Positions 8,390-14,642 of a DNA stretch of 17,680 nucleotides are shown one piece after another. A model generated the notes under the pieces. The model ran no database searches, had not been told where the DNA came from, and was given only the letters and a program-made list of their open reading frames with translations. The DNA comes from Bacilli bacterium (GTDB taxonomy: Bacteria > Bacillota_I > Bacilli_A > ML615J-28 > CAG-698). The stretch is from positions 1 through 17,680 of the forward strand of contig JALOBF010000021.1 in assembly GCA_023228385.1 (NCBI GenBank), written 5' to 3'. Each line of letters opens with the position of its first letter. Positions within the stretch are counted from its first letter, which is position 1. The translations under genes and the position numbers were made by a program.

Positions 8390-8441
8390 GTGAGTCTCCT
8401 TTCTATTTTGATTTTGTGCTTCAATTATAACGGAGACTCAC
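8390..8441 (-). promoter_or_regulatory. Inverted repeat that can sequester the transposase ribosome-binding site
   Basis: A perfect 10-base inverted repeat: GTGAGTCTCC at 8390-8399 and GGAGACTCAC at 8432-8441 on the plus strand, 32 bases apart. In minus-strand RNA the downstream arm GGAGACUCAC contains the Shine-Dalgarno and abuts the AUG. The upstream arm lies in the -35/-10 spacer, before the predicted start (about 8417). Only transcripts entering from outside the element would contain both arms and hide the ribosome site. IS10 and IS50 are known to use this kind of protection; its operation here is inference. Confidence 0.7.
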
Positions 8442-8452
8442 CTTTTTTGCAA
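8424..8452 (-). promoter_or_regulatory. Transposase promoter inside the ISLre2 element
   Basis: Minus strand: -35 TTGCAA (8447-8452), 17-base spacer, -10 TATAAT (8424-8429). Predicted start near 8417, about 28 bases before the transposase ATG. Confidence 0.75.
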
Positions 8453-8474
8453 ATTATCCAATTCATAAAACAGT

Positions 8475-8510
8475 AAAAGATGGTGGGAAACAGAATAATC
8501 ACCATTTTTT
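8475..8510. terminator. Bidirectional terminator-like hairpin near the right IS end
   Basis: An 11-bp stem (8475-8485 with 8500-8510, one G-T pair, core ATGGTG/CACCAT) with a 14-base loop. A run of T follows on the plus strand and CTTTT on the minus strand. It sits just inside the element, upstream of the transposase promoter, where it could weaken transcription arriving from the cdaA side. Confidence 0.55.
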
Positions 8511-8521
8511 TCTATTTTGGG

Positions 8522-8545
8522 TTTACCCAAAACAAATTGACACTA
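8522..8545 (-). repeat. Right terminal inverted repeat of the ISLre2 element
   Basis: Reverse complement begins TAGTGTCAA and ends TGGGTAAA, pairing with 6909-6932. Its inner half is part of a separate palindrome, TTTTGGGT/ACCCAAAA at 8515-8532, which the left end lacks. Confidence 0.8.
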
Positions 8546-8599
8546 TCATAAAATATTGAATCATCCTTTTTTAATTGCATTTCTTAGATTAATAAAATT

Positions 8600-8635
8600 A
8601 AAAAAAGGCCATCACCAAAATAAATTCGATGATGG
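8600..8635 (-). terminator. Rho-independent terminator after cdaA
   Basis: On the minus strand CCAUCAUC (8628-8635) pairs with GGUGAUGG (8609-8616), an 8-bp stem with one G-U pair and an 11-base loop, followed by CC and seven U (8600-8606). It is 17 bases after the cdaA stop and closes the helicase/ankyrin/cdaA operon. Confidence 0.85.
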
Positions 8636-8652
8636 ATGTGTTTTTAAGTGTT

Positions 8653-9468
8653 TTATTTATTATTTAAATGGCGTTCCAGCATTTCTTCCAACGCTTCTCG
8701 AGTTAATTTTAGATGAATAATTCCATCAATCGCTACCGAGATATTGCCGGTTTCTTCAGACACAACAATAGTCAAAGCATCTGATCTTTCCGATATACCA
8801 ATTGCGGCCCGATGCCTAGTGCCGAGAAATTTGGGAACATCATACTTATCGGTTGAAGGAAAATATGCTCCGGCACACATAATTATGTTTTTTCTGATAA
8901 TTACCGCACCATCGTGGCAAGCAGTGCCTGGAGTAAATATTGTTGTCAATAACTCTTGAGAAACAACAGCCTTTATTATAATCGCTTTTTCAATATAAAT
9001 ATTTAGATTATCTTCACGTTCAATCGTTATTAAAGCTCCCATTTTTCTCTTAGATAGAAAATCTACCGTGTTATTTAAAACATTGATTATCGCCATTTTT
9101 TCTTGTTTTGATGAATAAGTGGAATTAATTTTTGGTGGGATAAAAAATTGATCAAGTGCGTGTCTAATTTCCTGATTATAAACTATTATAAATATTCCTA
9201 AACTCCAGAAAAAAACATATTCCAACAATTTCAAAAATATTGATAATTGAAAAATAAAACTAACTAAATAAATCATTACAATTATAAAAATCAAAAGAAA
9301 GATGCGATATCCTTGGGCTCTTGTGCGCAATATTCTATATAGCATATAGAAAAAAGCAATAACTAGTAATACATCCAAGGTCAAACGAATTATTCCCCAA
9401 GCAGAATAATTTTTTGTATATTCTCTAACGTTCTCTATCAAACGACTAAAATCAAACACTAGTTTCAC
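8653..9468 (-). CDS. cdaA: Membrane-anchored diadenylate cyclase (CdaA/DacA)
   Basis: Makes the second messenger c-di-AMP from two ATP. It is 271 residues with three predicted membrane helices at about 27-45, 53-75 and 82-98, then the DAC (DisA_N) domain. The diagnostic motifs are intact: DGA at 186-188 within CHDGAVII, and RHR at 218-220 within GTRHRAAIG, so it should be active. The frame starts at GTG 9468 with AGGA 5 bases upstream; GTG 9459 with AGGTGA upstream is an equal alternative. The start lies 17 bases inside the end of the ankyrin gene, so it is translationally coupled. Unusually, cdaR and glmM do not follow; a terminator and an IS element do. In Bacillota c-di-AMP controls potassium and osmolyte transport and wall homeostasis. 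No c-di-AMP riboswitch or target gene is visible in this window. Confidence 0.95.
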   Translation of the reverse strand: MKLVFDFSRLIENVREYTKNYSAWGIIRLTLDVLLVIAFFYMLYRILRTRAQGYRIFLLIFIIVMIYLVSFIFQLSIFLKLLEYVFFWSLGIFIIVYNQEIRHALDQFFIPPKINSTYSSKQEKMAIINVLNNTVDFLSKRKMGALITIEREDNLNIYIEKAIIIKAVVSQELLTTIFTPGTACHDGAVIIRKNIIMCAGAYFPSTDKYDVPKFLGTRHRAAIGISERSDALTIVVSEETGNISVAIDGIIHLKLTREALEEMLERHLNNK

Positions 9469-10030
9469 CTGCTTCCTGTAAAATATTCTTTATTTTTTGT
9501 AGTCTCGTATCATCTACATCTAGTTTTGTAAGAAAGTATTTAATAATCTTTACATCTTTTTCATCAATTGCATAATCAATCGGCAAGTTATTTATTTCAT
9601 CCAAAACCATGATTTCAGCACCGTGGTCAATCAAATATTTAACTATATCTAAATTCCCATTAATAACTGCCAAATGAAGCGGTGTTTGCTCTAATTCTGC
9701 CCCCATATTAAGATCGCATTTTTGATTTATCAAACTTTTAATAAAATTTATCTTATTTTCTAAAACTGCGCGATGAAGCGGCGTTTCTCCCGATTCATTG
9801 GCTAAATTAATATTTACTCCGGATTTAATAAAAAGATTAAACAATTTAAGGTTATTTATTTTAAGGGCAACATGAAGCAATGTCGCACCGCCATATACTT
9901 GAGTATTTATATCAACTTCAGATTCTTTTAATTTTATTAATGTACTTTTAATATAAAAATAGCGGTGCGGATCTTGTTTTACACATTTAACAAATTCCAT
10001 AAATCTTTTTTTATCACCACGTTTAGCCAT
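9452..10030 (-). CDS. Ankyrin-repeat protein
   Basis: A 192-residue soluble protein with about four ankyrin repeats: 47-79 (ATLLHVALKINN), 81-113 (GETPLHRAVLENK), 114-146 (EQTPLHLAVINGN) and a weaker final repeat at 147-172 (NLPIDYAIDEKD). The first 45 residues are charged and helical, possibly a degenerate capping repeat. Ankyrin arrays are protein-binding scaffolds with no catalytic role, so the partner has to be inferred; its fixed place between the helicase-like protein and CdaA makes either a candidate. The start ATG has AGGAG 8 bases upstream. It overlaps the helicase-like gene stop by 8 bases and the cdaA start by 17 bases. There is no signal peptide or membrane segment. Ankyrin proteins of host-associated bacteria can be effectors, but nothing here points to secretion. 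Confidence 0.88.
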   Translation of the reverse strand: MAKRGDKKRFMEFVKCVKQDPHRYFYIKSTLIKLKESEVDINTQVYGGATLLHVALKINNLKLFNLFIKSGVNINLANESGETPLHRAVLENKINFIKSLINQKCDLNMGAELEQTPLHLAVINGNLDIVKYLIDHGAEIMVLDEINNLPIDYAIDEKDVKIIKYFLTKLDVDDTRLQKIKNILQEAGETSV

Positions 10031-13000
10031 TGTTTATCTCCTTAACAATCCTTTCTACAATAATATCAACCGATGGTTCCATTGACCAAATAATAATTGT
10101 TTTAAAATTATTATTATTGTTTAAAACATAAATGTCACGATAATCATTTAATATATCAAAATTAGCTTTGTCTACATCCCAAAATAACAAAACACCATAA
10201 AGCTTGCCTTTATCTCTTACTATAAGATTTAATTCGCTAGAACTATAAACGATAAACTTCTGTTTTTCTAATTTTTCAGCAATTTGCTGCAACAAGAAAG
10301 ATGAAAAAGACTTTTTAAAAGTAAATTTATTATTAATAATTGAATTTAACTTTTTCATAAACTGAGAATTAATATTTTGATTTAGACGATCAAGATGATC
10401 ATATATTATCGCCCGTTTTCGACATAAAAGCATATTATCAATCATATCCAAAACTAAATGCTCTTGATCTATTTCATAATAATCTTCCAGATATAAAATA
10501 TTAAATTCAGCATCATACATATACGCTAGCGAAAGACAGGAAATATTTATGTATTCAGTAAATAATTTAAGGATTTCATTTGCGGTGTAATCTTTCTTTA
10601 ATAAATATTCAGCCAATTCATCATATATTTTTCTTTGCGTTGTATAAGATGATATAAAGACATTTATTTTACAATTATCCGATTCCTGTAATAAATTGGA
10701 AATCAAGTCGAGTAGATTTTCATTTTTAACATCAATGCCAAAATTATCATAAAATCCATTGTAAAACTGCCCCTGAAGTCCCGGTAAATGCGACAATATG
10801 TTCAAAGGCGTTGGGGGGAAACGATAATTAAACTGATTCATCTTATTAGAGCGGATTCGGGCAATAAGGTTATAAGTTACTGCACTCTGTAGTTGCTGTT
10901 CACCGGCAATTACAACTTGATATCCTTCCAAAGCGCTTTTATATTCTTCGGCACTTAATAAATGAGCATCATCAATAATTACCAAGTCAAATAACCTAAC
11001 ATTAATAAATAAATTAACCATAAGAGAAGAAGATAGAAACAAATGTTTAATTCCCTCAGTTCGCTTAATAAAAGCATTATAATCAAGATTTTTAATGCCA
11101 TAAACACTATATTTAGAACCGCTGTTTTTACGAATGTTTTGAATAACCGTTTTATGATTAAATACAATCTTACGGCATTCATCTTGATAAATGCTTTCTA
11201 AATAATCCGAAAGTTCATGATAGTTTTGAAGATAAGGCGTTTCCTCTAAATGCATTGCTTTTAGCATTGAATAATAAGTATACTTAAAGTCAGTAACAAA
11301 GGAATTATTATGAGATTCATTTATAATGTAGTTAATTAGTTTTGAAAGCTTATATTTATTTAAAACGGCAAAATTATCTGTGATTGTTAAATAAGTAATC
11401 AATTCTTCTTTTGCATTTAAGAGCTTTTCTAAATAATTAAGATTGCCTTTAAAATCATTATAATAATATCGGGAAACACCATCCCGAAATATTTTAAAAT
11501 ATAACTTAAAAATTTCATTTAACCGATCGGTTTCTTCTTGGCAAACAATTAAATGTTTTTTAATTTCTGCATAGGTTTCACTTTTTAAACTTTTGACCAT
11601 CTCTTCATTATTTATAAAACATTCCGTATATAATTTATAGTTTTGCATCAATCGCGCGAGATGATTGATATTGGTTTGAATTCCCCGATAATGATTTTCA
11701 AATAAATCGCGATATAACTTATGCTCTTGTAATTTTTTTCTTTTTTTAGAAATAGAATCTAAAGCATTATTAATTTTATAGTATTCTTCAGCAGCTATAT
11801 ATTTGCCTTTATAATTTCGATGAATCATTATTAAACGATCGTTTGAGGCAAAAAGTCTCAATATATAATCATTAGCTCTTTTGATCTCTTCAATTCGAAA
11901 TGAAAAATTTTTCTCACCTGAGATCACTTTATATCCGGCCAAAATTTCATAATATTCATTTAGTTTAATATATGATTGCGAAAATAAAGTAAATGTTCGC
12001 CGAAAATTTTTATAAACATCACCGTCAACAACGCGATTTAAAAACTTAGCGATTTTACTTCTAATCATCGGGTTTTTAATGCTGCAAAAATAAAGATTAA
12101 GATAATTCATTTGATAAAGAGCATCAAAACTGTATTTATATCCTGTAAGTTCAAAAAATCGATTTTGCAACTCGTTTATTCCATCGCGCAAATCCTTAAA
12201 TCGTTTAGCTATTTTGGTAATTCTTATATATTGCCCCCGGTCTTTTTCCTTTAAATTAGAAAATAACCGATAATCACTTCGTTTAATAGGCCGATCGTTG
12301 CGATAGTTTTCAAGCGCAACAATCGCTCCTGCTAAATCGTCTACATCTTTTTTAGAGAAAACGCGGACAAAACCTTTTATTTCCGTTTGAGCGGATACTA
12401 TTTTTTTTGTTAAATCGCGCGCTTCATTAAAAACACCCGTAAACCGGTTTTTAATAATGACATTAATTATAGTTCGATTAAATTCGATTTCTTTTAATAC
12501 TTCTTCCAATCGTGTAATCTCGTCTAGAATATTATTATCAACGGTAAATTGCCAATTAAGCAAATATTTAATTTTATTGATTGACTTTTTATAAATGTCA
12601 CATTGCAATTCAGCCCGATTTAATTTACCAGTAATGTCTTCGCGATTTTCTAAAATATCATTGATTAAATTTAGTTCATCGGAGTTAAAAAAATCTCCCA
12701 AAATATAATCGATTTCAGTTTTAACATCCAAAGATTCTATTTTATCATAGCGAATATTCAATAAATATTCTTCTTCCTGAAACTGATAAATATCATTTTT
12801 TAATTCCCGATATTTTTCTTTTGCTTCTTCAAAAACTTTTGGATCTATCCATGAAGACGGAATTTGATCAACATGCAAATTCATAAACTTATGAATCGTT
12901 CCTTTTAGATATGCATAATTTCTAATTTCTTGAAAACCAAATTCGTTTTCCAATATTATTTTTTCAGATTCTAAGATTTTAAAACATTGTTCTACTTGGT

Positions 13001-14279
13001 AAATCAAAGCAATAATTTGATTGGGATATTTAATGTTATTAAATATAGGAATGTCCTTCCATATACTATCTTTAAAATTTTCAATATGTTCTAAACTAGC
13101 TTGAATTGTTTCTAAAGCTTTTATAATTTCTAAAAATTCAAACTTATATATATTCGATAAATCATCAATAGGAAGCATTTTTACTTCTGATATCGATAAT
13201 AAAAGTAATTCATTTACTACTTCAATAAAACGATAATCAAGGATTCGATTGCTAATCGCTTTCTGAAAGTTTTCTATAAACCGATAGTTATTAAATAAAA
13301 GTGAAAAATCATCTTTCCCTTCTCCTTCTTCGCTTTCCGATACAATTGTTTCTTTTTGATGAAAACTAGCAAAGGATTGATATAGTTTTGTTACATATTG
13401 ATGTAAATTATTTTCTAAAAAATACTTATATACCCATTCTAAGGTTTCATCCATATTGGAAACATATAATACACGTTTTCCTTGATTAATGGCGTTAACG
13501 GCAATATTGATTAAAGATGTTGTTTTTCCGGTACCGTGTCGTCCGGAGATAACAATATTTCCACCATTATTAGCACTATGAACGGCATACCGTTGCATCT
13601 GATTTAAATTAGTAATATAATAAATGTCTTTTTTATCTTTATCAAATAATTTATCATATAAATAATCGCCCGTTTCCACAAACCTTTGAAATTTGCTGTT
13701 TCTGATTTTAATTTTATCGGGAATTATCGAGGCATAAGTAAGATAGTTTTCCAAATGCAAATCAGCACCAACAGTTCTTTCTAAATAGAAACAAAAATGA
13801 TCAAAATCAGAGATTCTATCAAGTTTATCGGTTACAGATATGCTTATATTTTTGGTTTTATTTAAATACCCGATTAACACTTGATTTTCAATCGGTTTAG
13901 CAATTTGTTGAAAGAAGATTTTATCAGTTTCAAAATATAGATTAACCGGGATTAAAATAACAGGAGAAAAAATTTCTCGATTTTTTTTATCTTTTATTGA
14001 TAATAACCCATAAGTAATAAATAACTGAAAATTTCGATTTTTCCGATTTATATTAGCAAAAAACAAAAAGGGTAGTTTTTTTCTTAAGATTTCATCCTTA
14101 ATATCGCTACTGCCGATTCCCTGCTTTTGAATCGGAAAATATGTAATATCTTCATAACTGACCATTTCATAGTTTAGTAATCTAACTAAAACATCATAAT
14201 TAATATTACCCAACTCTAAATAACTATCAGCTGCAAAAATATCTTTTAATTGTAAGTTTTTTCGACTAATGCTAATCAT
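10023..14279 (-). CDS. Giant DUF4011/SF1 helicase-like ATPase with degenerate C-terminal nuclease domain
   Basis: A 1418-residue protein resembling the DUF4011-type SF1 helicases found in accessory and defence loci. The N-terminus has the DUF4011-like block GLLSIKDKKNREIFSPVILI (91-110). Walker A is GRHGTGKTT (246-254, K252) after LNQMQRYAV, followed by GKRVLYVSN (267-275). About 800 residues of helical, coiled-coil-rich sequence separate this from motif II LVIIDDAHLL (D1103, D1104), motif III VVIAGEQQLQ (1122-1131) and NYRFPP (1151-1156). Beyond that the motor decays: motif V is reduced to DAEFNILYL (1256-1264), and where NVAITRAR is expected there is NMLLCRKR. The last 96 residues align by eye with the MTES_1575-type PD-(D/E)XK nuclease, but its Asp is N1351 and its E-x-D is FWD (1366-1368). 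ATP binding is plausible; unwinding and cutting are doubtful. Start: AAGG 7 bases upstream of the ATG. The family assignment is by pattern only. Confidence 0.75.
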   Translation of the reverse strand: MISISRKNLQLKDIFAADSYLELGNINYDVLVRLLNYEMVSYEDITYFPIQKQGIGSSDIKDEILRKKLPFLFFANINRKNRNFQLFITYGLLSIKDKKNREIFSPVILIPVNLYFETDKIFFQQIAKPIENQVLIGYLNKTKNISISVTDKLDRISDFDHFCFYLERTVGADLHLENYLTYASIIPDKIKIRNSKFQRFVETGDYLYDKLFDKDKKDIYYITNLNQMQRYAVHSANNGGNIVISGRHGTGKTTSLINIAVNAINQGKRVLYVSNMDETLEWVYKYFLENNLHQYVTKLYQSFASFHQKETIVSESEEGEGKDDFSLLFNNYRFIENFQKAISNRILDYRFIEVVNELLLLSISEVKMLPIDDLSNIYKFEFLEIIKALETIQASLEHIENFKDSIWKDIPIFNNIKYPNQIIALIYQVEQCFKILESEKIILENEFGFQEIRNYAYLKGTIHKFMNLHVDQIPSSWIDPKVFEEAKEKYRELKNDIYQFQEEEYLLNIRYDKIESLDVKTEIDYILGDFFNSDELNLINDILENREDITGKLNRAELQCDIYKKSINKIKYLLNWQFTVDNNILDEITRLEEVLKEIEFNRTIINVIIKNRFTGVFNEARDLTKKIVSAQTEIKGFVRVFSKKDVDDLAGAIVALENYRNDRPIKRSDYRLFSNLKEKDRGQYIRITKIAKRFKDLRDGINELQNRFFELTGYKYSFDALYQMNYLNLYFCSIKNPMIRSKIAKFLNRVVDGDVYKNFRRTFTLFSQSYIKLNEYYEILAGYKVISGEKNFSFRIEEIKRANDYILRLFASNDRLIMIHRNYKGKYIAAEEYYKINNALDSISKKRKKLQEHKLYRDLFENHYRGIQTNINHLARLMQNYKLYTECFINNEEMVKSLKSETYAEIKKHLIVCQEETDRLNEIFKLYFKIFRDGVSRYYYNDFKGNLNYLEKLLNAKEELITYLTITDNFAVLNKYKLSKLINYIINESHNNSFVTDFKYTYYSMLKAMHLEETPYLQNYHELSDYLESIYQDECRKIVFNHKTVIQNIRKNSGSKYSVYGIKNLDYNAFIKRTEGIKHLFLSSSLMVNLFINVRLFDLVIIDDAHLLSAEEYKSALEGYQVVIAGEQQLQSAVTYNLIARIRSNKMNQFNYRFPPTPLNILSHLPGLQGQFYNGFYDNFGIDVKNENLLDLISNLLQESDNCKINVFISSYTTQRKIYDELAEYLLKKDYTANEILKLFTEYINISCLSLAYMYDAEFNILYLEDYYEIDQEHLVLDMIDNMLLCRKRAIIYDHLDRLNQNINSQFMKKLNSIINNKFTFKKSFSSFLLQQIAEKLEKQKFIVYSSSELNLIVRDKGKLYGVLLFWDVDKANFDILNDYRDIYVLNNNNNFKTIIIWSMEPSVDIIVERIVKEINNG

Positions 14280-14341
14280 CGGCTCACCTTGAATATATTA
14301 TGAGATTAATTGTATTTTTTAACAGTAACCCTGCTTACTAA

Positions 14342-14368
14342 CCGTGTACGCGCTAACAAGGCACACGG
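14342..14368. repeat. GC-rich hairpin in AT-rich intergenic DNA
   Basis: CCGTGT (14342-14347) pairs with ACACGG (14363-14368) around a 15-base loop that can add an inner GC/GC pair. On the plus strand CTTTATTTT follows. On the minus strand it lies 15 bases after the stop of the ORF remnant at 14384, like the terminator of a lost gene, and in the leader region of the helicase-like operon. Its base composition stands out from the surroundings. Confidence 0.55.
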
Positions 14369-14383
14369 CTTTATTTTATATAA

Positions 14384-14539
14384 TCAAGAATAGGTATAAT
14401 CCAACAGATTGATATCTAATCCAGGTTTAGGAATATCCCATTCTTTATTAATTTTATTATAGATTTGCTCCCGTGTGTAATTCTGACACTGTTTTCTTAA
14501 TTCTTTCAAAATATGATCAAAGTATTTAAGTGAATTAAG
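14384..14539 (-). pseudogene. Remnant C-terminus of an unidentified ORF
   Basis: An open frame of 51 codons between two stops, lacking an ATG. Its translation is protein-like rather than random: a helical, charged stretch (SLKYFDHILKELRKQ at 3-17), then YTREQIYNKINKEW (21-34), then IPKPGLDINLLDYTYS to the stop. Immediately upstream the frame is closed by TAA and nothing continues it in other frames as far as I can see. It could be the tail of a transposase or other mobile gene left by a deletion, because a terminator-like hairpin follows it. I do not recognise the family, and a chance ORF cannot be excluded. Confidence 0.35.
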
Positions 14540-14610
14540 TTAACAATCACAGGACACACTTTATTTATATTATATCAAAGATTGTTATAAATTGATATAT
14601 AATTTATGAG

Positions 14611-14642
14611 AATAATAAAAACGAAGCATTTAACTTCGTTTT
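14611..14642 (-). terminator. Rho-independent terminator of the clp gene
   Basis: A 9-bp stem on the minus strand, AAAACGAAG (14634-14642) with CUUCGUUUU (14618-14626), 7-base loop, followed by a T-rich run. The clp stop codon TAA lies in the hairpin loop. The stem is followed by TTTTG on the other strand too, so it may work in both directions. Confidence 0.85.

Larger units (their letters stand above)
6909..8545 (-). mobile_element. ISLre2-family insertion sequence, complete-looking
   Basis: A 1637-base element bounded by imperfect 24-base terminal inverted repeats (6909-6932 and 8522-8545, 19 of 24 positions matching, tips TAGTGT). It contains a single intact transposase gene, a promoter and hairpins at the transposase upstream end. 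Length, single-ORF layout and transposase family agree with ISLre2. No flanking direct repeat was found with the tips set here or shifted by a few bases, so the insertion may be old, the tips may be slightly off, or a rearrangement may have occurred. It lies between the promoter of the C-S lyase gene and the terminator of cdaA, so it breaks no recognisable gene. Confidence 0.85.
14280..14629. other. Intergenic region with hairpins, no complete gene
   Basis: 350 bases between the clp terminator and the helicase-like gene. It holds the clp terminator arm, an orphan ORF remnant (14384-14539), a hairpin at 14342-14368, a smaller AGTAA/TTACT hairpin at 14324-14339 and an inverted repeat TAACAATC/GATTGTTA (14541-14548 and 14580-14587). 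A promoter for the helicase-like operon must lie here because clp is terminated. The only candidate near its start is CATAAT at 14297-14302 without a convincing -35. No tRNA, riboswitch or CRISPR was recognised. Confidence 0.6.

Noticed and set aside
6890..8560. Target-site duplication around the IS
   Set aside because: Nine-base flanks were compared with the tip set at several positions; none matched.
14280..14629. c-di-AMP (ydaO-type) riboswitch ahead of the operon that carries cdaA
   Set aside because: The hairpins here are short and lack the conserved core and length of that riboswitch.
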